From positions 2,232,001 through 2,296,000 of the forward strand of contig NZ_JAHOPB010000001.1 of NCBI RefSeq assembly GCF_019039055.1: a DNA stretch of 64,000 nt. The letters run 5' to 3'. Positions 46,865 through 56,888 of this stretch are shown one piece after another. The notes below the pieces were generated by a model that made no database searches, was not told the DNA's origin, and was given only the letters and a program-made list of their open reading frames with translations. Each line of letters starts with the position of its first letter. Position 1 is the first letter of the stretch. This stretch comes from Reyranella humidisoli. GTDB lineage: Bacteria > Pseudomonadota > Alphaproteobacteria > Reyranellales > Reyranellaceae. Both the position numbers and the translations under genes were made by a program.

Positions 46865-48148
46865 TCAAAGCCCCGCCAGCGGGAAGCCTTTGCCCTTGCC
46901 GTTCTGCGGGCGGCGCTTCTCGATCATGGCACGCGCCTCGGCGGCGCGGCCGGCTTTCGCCATCGCCGACGTCACCAGATATTCCAGCAGGTCGCGTTGC
47001 GCACGGCTGCCGCCCAGGCGTTCGTGGGTGGCGAGCAGCGGCTCGATCTCGCTGATCGCGCGCGCCCAGTCGCCCTGCGCGTAAGCTTCGAAGCCACGCG
47101 CCATCGGTTGCAGCATATCGGCGGTGGCGCCCTTCGGGGCCTCGATGAATTTTGCCAGCGCCGCGCCGTCGCCCGCCATCGCGTAGGCCAGCACCGTATG
47201 CATGTCGACGAAGCCGAGGCCTGACCGTCCGAACCATTTGGTGTTGTAGTCCGCGATCTCGCGCCACCGTCCGGGCTGGCGCGCCTCGCCCGCCATTTCC
47301 GCGCGGGCGAGGAAGGCGACGCAATCGGTCGCGACGTTGATCTGCGGACCCCAGGCGACGGCCGGGCTCAGCGCCTCGTCGTAGATGCGCCAAGCGTCTT
47401 CCATGCGGCCGGTCTCCATCGACCACAGAGCGAGGTGCCAGCTGTTGTGGACGTGCATCAGCCCGTCCCGCGAATAGTCCTTCATCCAGTCCGTCAGGAA
47501 GGTGAGGCCGGTCTCGCGCTCGCCCAGCTCGTAGAAGAGATGGCCGCGGATGTGCGCGGCGTGCGCGCTCTTCGGGAAGGCATCCAGCGCCGCATCGATG
47601 TTGCGCTGGCCCTCGTCGAGCTTCTGCAACTCGATCTGCGCGAAGGCAAGCTGCGTGCGATACCACCAGTCGTCGCCGTAGTGCTTCTCGAAGGGTTCGA
47701 GCAGGGCGAGCTGGTCGACCTCGCGGCCGGTCTTGCCGGAGAAGCCGATCAGGCCGAACACGCTGGTCGCCGGCGCGAGCGCCATGGCGTCGCGCGGCCA
47801 TTCCTTCATGTGCACATGGATTGCGTCGAGCGCCGCGGCGCCCTGGCCGGTCAGGATCTTCTCGAAGATCGCGATCTGGCTCTGCTCGCGCGGGCTGGCG
47901 CCGGCGGCCAGCTCCTTCGCACGCGCCAGCGGCGCCTTGGCTTCGTGGCCGCGGCCCAGCAATTGCTTGGCGCGGGCCAGCGAGATGTGGCCCAGCGCGA
48001 AGTTCTCGTCGGCTTCGACGGACTTCTGGAAGGCAGCGTCCATGCCGGGCGTGGCGGCCATCAGGCTCTCTACGCCGGCGAGGTAGGCGTCGCGCGCCGC
48101 GATCGACTGCGTGGCGAGTTCGTTGCCGTAGCGATCCTGCAAACCCAT
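46865..48148 (-). CDS. TPR protein, TTC38-like
   Basis: 427 residues with repeat helices (VEADENFALGHISLARAKQL, HGDDWWYRT-like, HVHNSWHLALWSMETGRMED). Resembles the TTC38/DUF-type tetratricopeptide proteins, function unknown. ATG 48148 shares its first base with the stop of the upstream oxygenase gene (TGATG), so the two are coupled. Confidence 0.82.
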   Translation of the reverse strand: MGLQDRYGNELATQSIAARDAYLAGVESLMAATPGMDAAFQKSVEADENFALGHISLARAKQLLGRGHEAKAPLARAKELAAGASPREQSQIAIFEKILTGQGAAALDAIHVHMKEWPRDAMALAPATSVFGLIGFSGKTGREVDQLALLEPFEKHYGDDWWYRTQLAFAQIELQKLDEGQRNIDAALDAFPKSAHAAHIRGHLFYELGERETGLTFLTDWMKDYSRDGLMHVHNSWHLALWSMETGRMEDAWRIYDEALSPAVAWGPQINVATDCVAFLARAEMAGEARQPGRWREIADYNTKWFGRSGLGFVDMHTVLAYAMAGDGAALAKFIEAPKGATADMLQPMARGFEAYAQGDWARAISEIEPLLATHERLGGSRAQRDLLEYLVTSAMAKAGRAAEARAMIEKRRPQNGKGKGFPLAGL

Positions 48149-48795
48149 CACTTCTCCTTGCCCGCCGTCGGATCCCACATGGGCGACGCCATGGTCTCGC
48201 TGAAATTCTTGAACATCAGGTTGAACGAAATGCTGATGCGGTCGCTCTCGCCATCATTGGCCGGCACCGTGTGCTTCAGCCAGGAGGGGAAGATCACCAT
48301 CCGGCCGTCCTTGCTCGGCGCATTGGCGCCATTGGCGGTGAGGCGGGTGTACTGGCGCGGCTTAGGCATGATCATCGAGGCCTGGCCGCGGGGATCCTGA
48401 AACAGGATCTGCGAACCGCCGGCCGGGATCGAGACGTAATAGACGCCGCTCAGGTAGTTGTTCGGATGATGGTGCATCGGATGGTAAGCGCCGGGCGGAT
48501 TGATGTTCGCCCAGCAGCCGGTGATCGCCATCGGATACTGGTCGACCTGCAGGAAGCGGGCGACGCCGCGGGCCGCCGTCTCGACCAGCTTCACGAATTC
48601 CGCGAAGGCCGGCCGCGTGTGCAGGTCCTGCGGCGTCTGCCAGTTGCTGCCCGCCGGGACCTTGGATCGCGGCGCGATCAACCGCTCGATCTCGGCCTTG
48701 AGTTTCGCATTGAGGCTGGCCGCGGCGGCCGGCTGGAGGTCCACGATCCACAAGGGGGTCGGGAAAATCTCCTGCACTTCCTGCTTCTCGATCAT
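48148..48795 (-). CDS. TIGR02466-type putative 2OG-Fe(II) oxygenase
   Basis: 215 residues. EIFPTPLWIVDL start, the region PMHHHPNNYLSGVYYVSIPA and late FPSWLKHTVPAN give the double-stranded-beta-helix iron-ligand positions (H...H) of the TIGR02466 family. Substrate unknown. Operon with the TPR gene; divergent from a TauD-like gene, so two oxygenases lie back to back. Confidence 0.87.
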   Translation of the reverse strand: MIEKQEVQEIFPTPLWIVDLQPAAAASLNAKLKAEIERLIAPRSKVPAGSNWQTPQDLHTRPAFAEFVKLVETAARGVARFLQVDQYPMAITGCWANINPPGAYHPMHHHPNNYLSGVYYVSIPAGGSQILFQDPRGQASMIMPKPRQYTRLTANGANAPSKDGRMVIFPSWLKHTVPANDGESDRISISFNLMFKNFSETMASPMWDPTAGKEK

Positions 48796-48881
48796 GGCTG
48801 CCAGTATATCCCGCGATTGCCCGATTGTCCGTTAGGTGATCCAATCCGCCGCATAATCAAAGGCTAGGGAGAAAACAACCG

Positions 48882-49778
48882 ATGCCCGTGTCGATCCATG
48901 CTGTGACGCCCGACTTCGTGGCCGAAATCGGCGACGTCGCCCTGAACAAGGTCTCGCGCGAGGATCTCGCCGCGATCCGCGAAGCTTTCACCAAGTATGC
49001 CGTACTGGTCTTCCCCGACCAGGAGTTCGACGACGAGAGCCAGCTCGACTTCGCCCGGCATTTCGGGCCGCTCGAGACGACCGTTTTCAAGGCGCGCAAG
49101 GATCACAAGCTGCGGCTGCACGAGAACATGGCCGATGTCGGCAATCTCGACGCCGAGAACCGCATCCTCGAGACCGACAACCGGCAGCGGCTCTACAATC
49201 TCGGAAACCGGCTGTGGCATACCGACTCCTCGTTCAAGCGCCTGCCGGCCTATTGCTCGATGCTGCACGCCCGCTCGATTCCGCCGATCGGCGGCCACAC
49301 CGAGTTCGCCGACATGCGCGCGGCTTACGACGCGCTGCCCGACTCGACGAAGCAGCGTATCGCGGGGCTGGTCGCCGAGCATTCGATCATGACCTCGCGC
49401 GCCAGGCTCGGCTTCAAGGATTTCGACGAAAGCGAGCGCGAGGCCTTCGCACCGGTGCCGCAGGTTCTGGTGCGCCGCCTGCAGGATTCCGGCCGCATGA
49501 GCCTCTATATCGCCAGCCACGCCGGCGCGATCCGCGGCATGGCCGACGCCGAGGCGCGCCAGCTCATCGACGAGCTGACCGCGCACGCGACGCAACGCCA
49601 GTTCGTCCACGCGCACCGCTGGCGCCAGGGCGATCTCGTGATCTGGGACGATCGCTGCACCATGCATCGCGGCATGGCGTTCGACGACCAGCGCTACAAG
49701 CGCGACATGCGCCGCGCCACCGTTTCCGATGTCGCTCCGACCTGCGAACAGATGGGCCTGGCCGTCGCCGCGGAGTAG
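48882..49778 (+). CDS. TauD/TfdA-family 2OG-Fe(II) dioxygenase
   Basis: 298 residues. First HxD is LWHTDSSFKRLPAYCSML, the distal His is HRGMAFDDQRYKRDMRR with the 2OG-binding Arg. Length and pattern are nearest to TfdA/alpha-ketoglutarate-2,4-D dioxygenase-like members, whose natural substrates are aryl or alkyl sulfonates and ethers. Not assignable further. Confidence 0.93.
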   Translation: MPVSIHAVTPDFVAEIGDVALNKVSREDLAAIREAFTKYAVLVFPDQEFDDESQLDFARHFGPLETTVFKARKDHKLRLHENMADVGNLDAENRILETDNRQRLYNLGNRLWHTDSSFKRLPAYCSMLHARSIPPIGGHTEFADMRAAYDALPDSTKQRIAGLVAEHSIMTSRARLGFKDFDESEREAFAPVPQVLVRRLQDSGRMSLYIASHAGAIRGMADAEARQLIDELTAHATQRQFVHAHRWRQGDLVIWDDRCTMHRGMAFDDQRYKRDMRRATVSDVAPTCEQMGLAVAAE

Positions 49779-49802
49779 GGGCCATCGCGCCTTTGTTTTA
49801 CC

Positions 49803-49927
49803 CGTCGTCCTGAGCGAAGCCGCCCGCAGGGCGGCGTAGTCGAAGGACCTCTTTTCCGACGCACGGTGTGTCGATGCGAAAAGAGGTCCCTCGACTTCGC
49901 GCCTTCGGCGCTCCGCTCAGGACGACG
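49803..49927. repeat. Inverted repeat, family D
   Basis: 125 bp with terminal arms CGTCGTCCTGAGCG / CGCTCAGGACGACG, middle arms GGACCTCTTTTC / GAAAAGAGGTCC and inner segments TCGA. Sits between convergent tauD-like and GNAT genes. Only copy in this window. Confidence 0.8.
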
Positions 49928-49932
49928 GAGAT

Positions 49933-50436
49933 TTACAGTAACCGCCGCATGATCGTCCGCCGCCAGGGCGGATGGCCGTGCCGGTTAGCCCCCATCTCCT
50001 GCATGCGGAAGATGTGCGGCCAGTCTCCGCGCGGCATCTCCTCGAAGCCGCGGCGTGTGTAGTAGGGCGCATTCCAGGGGACGTCGCGATAGGTCGACAG
50101 GTAAAGCGTGCGGTGTCCGAGGCGACGGGCAGCGGCCGCGACCTGTTCGATCAGCGCGCTGCCATGTCCCCGGCCCTGCCAGCGATTGAGCACCGAGAGC
50201 TGGTCGAGCCAGGCCGTGCCGCCGGGAAACTTCATCAGGGCGAAGCCAATGGGCTGGTCGAGGGCTGAGACCGCGATCCAGAGCCGGCCTTCGCGCCGGC
50301 CAGCCTCGAGCGAGGCGAGGCTGGCGGGCGGCATGTCGATGACGCGGTCGAGGCCCACGTGCCGATAGCGAAGGTCGGCCTCGTTTTCGATCTGCGGCAG
50401 CAGCTTGATTTCATGCGGGTGCGGACGGCGAATCAT
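49933..50436 (-). CDS. GNAT-family N-acetyltransferase
   Basis: 167 residues. The acetyl-CoA loop is VLNRWQGRGHGSALIEQVA and the NAPYYTRRGFE motif is the typical end. Start ATG 50436. Acceptor unknown. Confidence 0.88.
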   Translation of the reverse strand: MIRRPHPHEIKLLPQIENEADLRYRHVGLDRVIDMPPASLASLEAGRREGRLWIAVSALDQPIGFALMKFPGGTAWLDQLSVLNRWQGRGHGSALIEQVAAAARRLGHRTLYLSTYRDVPWNAPYYTRRGFEEMPRGDWPHIFRMQEMGANRHGHPPWRRTIMRRLL

Positions 50437-50481
50437 GGCAGGGGATTGGGTACGCTGGCTGAAAGCCCGGAGGAAGCACCC

Positions 50482-51342
50482 ATGACCATCGACATCGAAC
50501 CGCTCAAGAAGGAACTCGGCCGCAAGATCGAGGACGAGGACGTCGTCACGCAGGCGCCGCTGAAGGCGATGATCGCGACGTTCGACCGTGACGACAAGGT
50601 GCCGGCGGAAGGCGAGGCGATCGCGCCGGGCTGGCATCTCTGCTTCCTGCATTCCTATGCCCGCCGCAACGTGCTGGCCGAGGACGGGCTGCCGACCGAA
50701 GGCGGCGTGCTGCCGAAGATTCCGCTGCCGCGCCGCATGTATGCCGGCTCGACCTTCACCTTCGAGGGCGACATCCGGGTGGGCGACAGGCTGCGCCGCG
50801 AGACCGAATTCTCCGACGTGCAGGTCAGAGGCGGCGGCACCGGCAGCCTGATCGTCACCAGCCAGACGCGCCGGATTTACACGCCGCGCGGCCTCGCCGT
50901 GACCGAGGTGGCGAACACCGTGTTCCGCGAGGAGGTGAAGGCCGGCGAGAAGAGTGGCGTGCCGGTGCGCGAGGCGGCACCCACGGACGTGCCGTGGCGG
51001 CGCACCATCAAGGCCGATCCGGTGATGCTGTTCCGCTACTCCGCCATCACCTTCAACCCCCATCGCATCCACTACGACCGGACCTACTGCATCGAGACCG
51101 AGGGCTATCCCGGCCTGGTGGTGCACGGTCCCTTCGCGCAGCAATGCCTGTTCGACCTGTTGCGCGATTCAAATCCGGGACGGCCGATCAAGTCCTTCGC
51201 CATCCGCGCCCGCGCGCCGCTGTTCGACACCGCGCCCTTCGACGCAATCGGCGGGCCGACGGCGGACAGCAAGGGCGCTGAACTCTGGACGGTGACGCCC
51301 AAGGGCACGATCGCGGCGCAGGCCACGGCGACCTTCGCTTAA
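50482..51342 (+). CDS. MaoC-like (mesaconyl-C4-CoA hydratase/HTD2-type) dehydratase
   Basis: 286 residues: N-terminal FAS1-like dehydratase half (PGWHLCFLHSYARRNVLAED, RRMYAGSTFTFEG) and C-terminal hot-dog half (RYSAITFNPHRIHYDRTYCI, VHGPFAQQCLF), with the expected catalytic NPHRIHYD. Likely hydrates an enoyl- or mesaconyl-CoA. GGAGGAAG precedes ATG 50482. Followed 6 bp later by the MFS gene. Confidence 0.9.
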   Translation: MTIDIEPLKKELGRKIEDEDVVTQAPLKAMIATFDRDDKVPAEGEAIAPGWHLCFLHSYARRNVLAEDGLPTEGGVLPKIPLPRRMYAGSTFTFEGDIRVGDRLRRETEFSDVQVRGGGTGSLIVTSQTRRIYTPRGLAVTEVANTVFREEVKAGEKSGVPVREAAPTDVPWRRTIKADPVMLFRYSAITFNPHRIHYDRTYCIETEGYPGLVVHGPFAQQCLFDLLRDSNPGRPIKSFAIRARAPLFDTAPFDAIGGPTADSKGAELWTVTPKGTIAAQATATFA

Positions 51343-51348
51343 GCGGGC

Positions 51349-52602
51349 ATGCAAGCACCGCCCCTGCCGCGATTCCTGATCCCGCGGCTGCCGTTCTTCT
51401 ACGGCTGGGTGGTGCTGGGCTGCATCTGCCTTGCGGGCTTCGCGCGGCAGGGGCCGGCGGTCGCGGTGCTGTCGATCTTCGTCGTGCCGATGACCGAGGC
51501 GTTCGGCTGGTCGCGCACCGAGATGTCGGGTGCGGTGTCGCTGGGCGGCGTGCTGGCCGCGATCATCTCGCCGGTGATCGGCCCGTTTGTCGACCGCCGC
51601 GGCGCGCGCCTCGTGCTCTGCCTCGCGGTTGCCGGCACGGGTATCGCCTGCATGGCGCTGTCGCTGATCCAGTCGCTGCTGCTTTTTTATCTGCTGTTCT
51701 GCTTCGCCCGCATGATCTGGGCGGGGCCATTCGACCTCGGGCTCTACAGCGCACTCAACAACTGGTTCGTGGCGCGCCGGGGCATCGCGGCGTCGTTCGC
51801 CACGCTGGCGCAGATGTCCGGGCTGGTCGGATTGCCGCTGATCGCCCAGTTCGCCATTAGCGGCGCGGACTGGCGCGCTGGCTGGATCGCGGTCGGCGCC
51901 ACGGTGCTCCTGGTCGGCTTCGTGCCGTGCTGGCTGCTGCTGGTCCGGCGGCCCGAGGACGTTGGCCTGCAGCCCGACCGGCTGGCCGACGGCAAGGCGC
52001 CGCCGCTGGTCGAGCCGCGCTGGAGCCGGGCGCAGGCGATGCGCACGCCGGCCTTCTGGCTGCTCTCTCTCTACACCGTCCTGCTGTTTCCCGTGCAGGC
52101 GGGTGTCAGCCTGCACAATGCACCGCACCTGATCGAGCGCGGCCTGTCGCCCGTCGCGGCGGCTTCCGTCATCGCCTTCGTGGCGATGGTCTCGGGCGTG
52201 GCGAGCTTCGGTATCGGTTTCCTGCCGCGCCGTTGGCCGGTGCGTTACCTGATGGCGGTCTGTGCGGTGTGCATGGCGTTTGGCAGCTATGGGCTGATCT
52301 TCATCTCGGGAGTGGAAACCGCGATGGCGGCAGCCGGCTTGTTCGGCATCGGCATAGGGGGCGTCATGCTGCTGCTGCCGGTGGCCTGGGCCGACTATTT
52401 CGGGCGCGAGAGCTATGGTGCGATCCGCGGCGTGGCGCTCTCGTTGCAGGTCACGGCGCAGGCGGTGGGGCCGCTCGCGTCGGGCATGCTGCGCGACTGG
52501 AGCGGCACCTACACCGATTCGCTGCTGCTCTTCGGCACGCTCGCCTCGCTGGCGGTGATCGCCGCGCTCGTCGCCCGGCGGCCGCGTTCCCTCGCGCTCT
52601 AA
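51349..52602 (+). CDS. MFS transporter (oxalate/monocarboxylate-type)
   Basis: 417 residues, 12 helices. RQGPAVAVLSIFVVPMTEAF and FGWSRTEMSGAVSLGGVLAA are typical of the OFA/monocarboxylate-like MFS group. Together with the upstream dehydratase it may serve uptake and processing of a small organic acid (inference). Its 3' end overlaps the epoxide hydrolase end by 4 nt. Confidence 0.9.
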   Translation: MQAPPLPRFLIPRLPFFYGWVVLGCICLAGFARQGPAVAVLSIFVVPMTEAFGWSRTEMSGAVSLGGVLAAIISPVIGPFVDRRGARLVLCLAVAGTGIACMALSLIQSLLLFYLLFCFARMIWAGPFDLGLYSALNNWFVARRGIAASFATLAQMSGLVGLPLIAQFAISGADWRAGWIAVGATVLLVGFVPCWLLLVRRPEDVGLQPDRLADGKAPPLVEPRWSRAQAMRTPAFWLLSLYTVLLFPVQAGVSLHNAPHLIERGLSPVAAASVIAFVAMVSGVASFGIGFLPRRWPVRYLMAVCAVCMAFGSYGLIFISGVETAMAAAGLFGIGIGGVMLLLPVAWADYFGRESYGAIRGVALSLQVTAQAVGPLASGMLRDWSGTYTDSLLLFGTLASLAVIAALVARRPRSLAL

Positions 52603-53834
52603 TCGTTCGCCGCGCCGTAGCGCAGGGGGCGGAAGAAGGCCCTGATGTCCTCGACCAGCAGGTCCGGTTCCTCGAGTGCCGCGAAGTGGCCGCCGCTCGG
52701 CATCACCGTGTGGCGACGCAGGTTGAAGGCGCGCTCGATCCATTCCCGGGGCGGCGCCGGTGCGATGTCGGCGGGGAAAGCGGCGAAGCCGGTCGGCGTT
52801 TCGACCTTCGCGCCTTCCGGCAATGCACGCGGCTTCTGTTCGGCGGCGCCGCGATAGAGCCAGGTCGAGGTGCCCGCGGTACCGGTCAGCCAATAGACCA
52901 TGATGTTGTCGAGCAGCGTATCCATCGAGAAGCGCTTCAGCGGATCGCCGCCGCAGTCGCTCCACGCCTGGAATTTCTCCGCGATCCAGGCCGCGAGGCC
53001 GACCGGCGAGTCGCTGAGCGCCACGCCCAGGGTCTGCGGTCGCGTGGCGTGGATGCGCTGGTAGGCGGTCTTGTCGTCGAGCGCGGTGCCCATCTTCGCC
53101 AGCCAGGCCTGCTCGTCGGCGCTGAGCGTCGCGGTCTTGAGATCGAGGCCCGGCCGGAGCCCCATCATGTTGAGATGGACGCCGAGCACACCCGAGTCGT
53201 CCTTCTGCGGATGATCGAAGGCCAGCCACGACGAGACGACGGCGCCCCAGTCGCCGCCCTGGATGCCATAGGGCCGGTCGTAGTTGAGCTTCTCGGTGAC
53301 GAGCTTGTGCCAGAGGCCGGCGATGGCGCGCGGCCCGATCGGGCCCGTCGTGCCGTCGGCGCGGATCGGCGGACCGGAGAAACCATAGCCCGGCAACGAC
53401 GGCACGATCACGTCGAAGGCGTCGAGCGGATCGCCGCCATGCTCCTCGGGATGGGCGAGCACGTCGACGAGGTGCAGGAACTCGACGATCGATCCCGGCC
53501 AGCCGTGCGTCACGACCAGTGGAATAGGCCGCGGCGCATCCTCGACCACCGTGCCGGGCTCGCGGATGAAGTGGAGCCGCTGCGGGCCGATATCGACCAG
53601 GTAGTTGGGCCACCGGTTGATTGCTTCCTGGCAGCGCTGCCAGTCGTAGCCGTGGCGCCAGTAGTCGACCAGTTCGGCGAGGAAGGCGGGATCGGTGCCC
53701 GAGGCCCAGGAGCCCCGGTCCTCAATCGCCGTTGGCGGGCGCCAGCGGCGCAGGCGCTCGTCGAGATCGATCAGCGCCCGTTCGGGAATGTCGACCTTGA
53801 AGGGCTCGGGAGTCTCATAGCGCGTGTCGGCCAT
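52599..53834 (-). CDS. Epoxide hydrolase family protein
   Basis: 411 residues. N-terminal EHN region (PFKVDIPERALIDLDERLRR, DWQRCQEAINRWPNYLVDI), HGWPGS oxyanion motif, nucleophile in IQGGDWGAVVSSWLA and late GGHFAALEEPDLL (His). Alpha/beta hydrolase opening epoxides, possibly of the JHEH type. Begins 23 bp from the phosphatase stop; same strand. Confidence 0.92.
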   Translation of the reverse strand: MADTRYETPEPFKVDIPERALIDLDERLRRWRPPTAIEDRGSWASGTDPAFLAELVDYWRHGYDWQRCQEAINRWPNYLVDIGPQRLHFIREPGTVVEDAPRPIPLVVTHGWPGSIVEFLHLVDVLAHPEEHGGDPLDAFDVIVPSLPGYGFSGPPIRADGTTGPIGPRAIAGLWHKLVTEKLNYDRPYGIQGGDWGAVVSSWLAFDHPQKDDSGVLGVHLNMMGLRPGLDLKTATLSADEQAWLAKMGTALDDKTAYQRIHATRPQTLGVALSDSPVGLAAWIAEKFQAWSDCGGDPLKRFSMDTLLDNIMVYWLTGTAGTSTWLYRGAAEQKPRALPEGAKVETPTGFAAFPADIAPAPPREWIERAFNLRRHTVMPSGGHFAALEEPDLLVEDIRAFFRPLRYGAAND

Positions 53835-53856
53835 GCCGACAGGCGTAGCGCGGAAC

Positions 53857-54618
53857 TCACCCTTCCAGCAAATCGCTCTTCAGCCGGTCGCGCGCCGCGG
53901 CATCGAGGCCCAGCGCCTTTTCGGCGAAGGCTTCCGGCGTGCCGAAGTCGCCGCGCACGACGTCGAAGGCGGCTTCGAGATAGGGCGTGCGTGCCTCGAT
54001 GATGGCGGCGCGGGTGTCGATGTCGAGTTCGGGGTAGCGGCCGATATGGCCGGTCCACAGGTCGTTGGTGCGAAGATAATCTTCCATCACCGTTTCCCAG
54101 GGCACGCCCAGCAGGGTGAGGAGGAGGGCGGAGGCGAAGCCGGTGCGGTCCTTGCCGGCGGTGCAGTGGAACACCAGCGGCCGGTGCTCGCCGTCGCTCA
54201 AGGTGGCGAACAGGGTGCGGAACCCCGGTGCGCAGCGGCGCGGATAGTCGCGGTAATGGTCGGTGAGGAACTGCATCATGATGTGCGGATTGGCCGACCC
54301 GTCGGCCACGGCGCCGCGGATCTTGTCGCCGACGCCGGGCTCGATGTGCGCGCCGACGATGCGGCAGGCCAGGCCTTCGACCAGATGCGGCGTCTCGGCC
54401 GCTTCGTTGACGCCGCGCAGATCGACGATGGTGCGCACGCCGAGCTTGCCCAGCGCGCCGCGATCCTCGTCGGTCAGGCCGCCGAGATGGGCGGAACGGA
54501 AGACGGCGTTGCGGCGGACGGTGCGGCCGTCGGCGGTCGTGTAGCCGCCGAGGTCGCGGAAGTTGGAGCCGCCCTTGAGGTGCAGGACGTGGGGGAGAAT
54601 TGTGTCGGGCATGGGCAT
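53857..54618 (-). CDS. Tyrosine/dual-specificity protein phosphatase (MptpB-like)
   Basis: 253 residues. NFRDLGGYTTADGRTVRRNAVFRSA start and P-loop HCTAGKDRTG (C-x5-R) identify the MptpB/LipA-type phosphatase that acts on phosphotyrosine or phosphoinositides. ATG 54618, with an in-frame ATG six bases in. No secretion signal. Confidence 0.9.
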   Translation of the reverse strand: MPMPDTILPHVLHLKGGSNFRDLGGYTTADGRTVRRNAVFRSAHLGGLTDEDRGALGKLGVRTIVDLRGVNEAAETPHLVEGLACRIVGAHIEPGVGDKIRGAVADGSANPHIMMQFLTDHYRDYPRRCAPGFRTLFATLSDGEHRPLVFHCTAGKDRTGFASALLLTLLGVPWETVMEDYLRTNDLWTGHIGRYPELDIDTRAAIIEARTPYLEAAFDVVRGDFGTPEAFAEKALGLDAAARDRLKSDLLEG

Positions 54619-54661
54619 GGTTCTAGCACGCCCTGGCCCTCCCGATCATGTCGATTGCGGG

Positions 54662-56848
54662 TCAGAATTTTTGCGCCAGCGTCACGAAGAAGGCGCGGCG
54701 CATTCCGTATTGCGGTGCGCCGACGCCGACGCCCTCGCCGGTGCGCAGTTCGTAGACGCCGTCGGTCACGTTGATCGCGTCGAGCCGGATCTGTGTGCCC
54801 TTGCTGCCGCTGAGCGGCACCTTCTGGGTCACTGAGAGATTGAGCGTGGCATAGGCCGGCAGGGACGTATCGTTGGGCGTGATAACGCTGGTGCGCAGGC
54901 CGCTGCCGAACAGCATGTCGGCGGAGACGCGGGTGGCCCAGTCGCTGCCGGAGTTGAAGACATAGGCGGCGCCGGCGGAACCGGTCCAACCCTGGTCGTG
55001 GTCGGCGGTGATCCAGTAGTTGCCGATATAGGCGAGATCGCCCGGCGAGAAATTGTACTGAGCCGACGTGATGTTGGTGGCGTTGACCTTGGACCAGGCG
55101 AGGTTGCCGTAGAGGGACCACGGACCCTTGTCGTAGTTGGCGTAGAGCTCGAAGCCCTTCACCTGCGCGTTGGCGTAGTTGAAGGAGGCAAGCTGGACGG
55201 GTGCGCCGAACTGGCCCTTGTCGATATAGTTCTCGGCGATCTTGTAGTAGCCGCTGAAGCCGACGGTCAGGCCGTCGACTGGCTTCACGGTCAGGCCGAC
55301 GTCGAAGTAATCGGACCGCTCGGCCCTGACCGGATCGTTCTGGAAGTTCTCCGGCTCGGCGGTGGTGCCGGCGCGGACCGCGAGCGAGCCGAAGCCTACC
55401 TGGTTGAGCGGCGCCGGCACGAAGTAGCGCGAGTAGCCGGCCCGCAAGGCGATCTCTGGCGTCGGCTCCCAGACGACGTTGATGCGTGGGCTGACCTGGT
55501 TCTCGGAAATCTGGCCGGAGATCGCGTCGAAGCGGGCACCGAAGTTGATCGTGACGTTCGGGATCACCTTCCACTCGTCCTGCAGGTAGACGCTGTAGGT
55601 CCAGCCGACGATGTCGGAACCGTCGGTGAAGCCCACCGGATCGGTGCCGGGAATCATCGCCGTTGGATCGGCGGGATCGGGAACCAGGCCCAGCGCGTTG
55701 TTCTGGCTGAAGCTGGTGACGCGCTCGCGCTGGACGAGGAAGCCGCCGCGCAGCGTGTGGTTGGAAGCGACTTTCCAGCTGGCGTCGCCCTGTGCGCCGA
55801 CCGCGAGGCTGGAGCGCTGCGACCAGGGCGCGATGCCGTTGTAGAGCAGGTCGCCCAGCGCGTCGGGCTGGTAGGAGAGCTTGGAGTAGCGGGCAAAGCC
55901 GGAGAGCTGCAGGTTGAAATCCTGGTAGCTCTTCTGCAGCGAGGCGATGCCGAAGTAGGTGTCCTCCCACTGGCGCTGGTCGAGCAGCGCGCTGTTCCAG
56001 TCGGTGATGCCGTTCAGCGGGAAGCTGGGCGCCTGTCCGGGCACGTTGGGGATCTGGTAGCGCGCGCTGGCGCCGCCGCCGATGAAGCTGAGGCGCGTAT
56101 TGTCGTCGACCAGGGCGGTGAGCTTGGTGAGCGCATACCATTGCGCGGTGTCGTCGTGCAGCGGAGCGGTAGACGAGGTCGGGTTCTCGATGCCGATGCC
56201 GTTGCTGACATACTGGCCGACGGCGAAATAATCGAACTTGTCGGAACGGCCGCCGTACTGGAGGGCGGGCTGCAGCCAGTTGTAGGAGCCCGTCATCATC
56301 GAGGCCTCGCCGCCGGGATTGGTCGTGCCGGATTTCACGGCGATGTCGACGACGCCGGCGGTGCGAAGGCCGTACTGGGCGGGCAGCGCGCCGGTGATGA
56401 GCGAAAGCTGGTCGGCAAAGCGGGGCGAGAGGATGCTGCTGAACAGCGCCAGGCCCTCGGGCAACTGCACGCCGTCCAGCCGGTACTGCAGGCTGCCGTG
56501 GTCGCCACGGACATGGATCTGGCCGAAGCCGTCCTGAACGACGCCGGGTGCGCGCAGCAGTACCTGGTTCAACGGCGCGTTCTCGCCCTGGGGCGTGTTG
56601 CTGATGGCGGTCTTGCTGAAATCGTAGCGCGTGGCGCCGAGGCTGGGCTGGATCTCGCTGCGCTCGCGGTCGAGTCGCTTGCCGACCACCTCGATAGCAA
56701 GCGCGCCCGATGCGGCGTCCGGCAGGGTGGCAGGCTGGGCCTCGGTCGGGTTGGGCGGCGCCGAAGGCTGCGGAGACTGGGCGAAAGCCGGTTGGGCTGC
56801 GGAAAGACCTGCTGCCAGAGCGAGTGCCGATACGCCGATCCGCTGCAT
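54662..56848 (-). CDS. TonB-dependent outer-membrane receptor, probably zinc-regulated
   Basis: 728 residues. Signal peptide (MQRIGVSALALAAGLSAAQP), plug (about 55-170: SNTPQGENAPLNQVLLRAPG, VRGDHGSLQYRLDGVQLPEG) and a 22-strand-type barrel ending TLAQKF. Substrate is not readable, and there is no His-rich loop as in ZnuD, yet a Zur-like operator lies 40-60 bases upstream, so a role in zinc or zinc-chelate uptake is likely (inference). Confidence 0.92.
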   Translation of the reverse strand: MQRIGVSALALAAGLSAAQPAFAQSPQPSAPPNPTEAQPATLPDAASGALAIEVVGKRLDRERSEIQPSLGATRYDFSKTAISNTPQGENAPLNQVLLRAPGVVQDGFGQIHVRGDHGSLQYRLDGVQLPEGLALFSSILSPRFADQLSLITGALPAQYGLRTAGVVDIAVKSGTTNPGGEASMMTGSYNWLQPALQYGGRSDKFDYFAVGQYVSNGIGIENPTSSTAPLHDDTAQWYALTKLTALVDDNTRLSFIGGGASARYQIPNVPGQAPSFPLNGITDWNSALLDQRQWEDTYFGIASLQKSYQDFNLQLSGFARYSKLSYQPDALGDLLYNGIAPWSQRSSLAVGAQGDASWKVASNHTLRGGFLVQRERVTSFSQNNALGLVPDPADPTAMIPGTDPVGFTDGSDIVGWTYSVYLQDEWKVIPNVTINFGARFDAISGQISENQVSPRINVVWEPTPEIALRAGYSRYFVPAPLNQVGFGSLAVRAGTTAEPENFQNDPVRAERSDYFDVGLTVKPVDGLTVGFSGYYKIAENYIDKGQFGAPVQLASFNYANAQVKGFELYANYDKGPWSLYGNLAWSKVNATNITSAQYNFSPGDLAYIGNYWITADHDQGWTGSAGAAYVFNSGSDWATRVSADMLFGSGLRTSVITPNDTSLPAYATLNLSVTQKVPLSGSKGTQIRLDAINVTDGVYELRTGEGVGVGAPQYGMRRAFFVTLAQKF

Positions 56849-56888
56849 CCGAAATCTCCCTACGCCCGTCAGATAATGTTATACTATT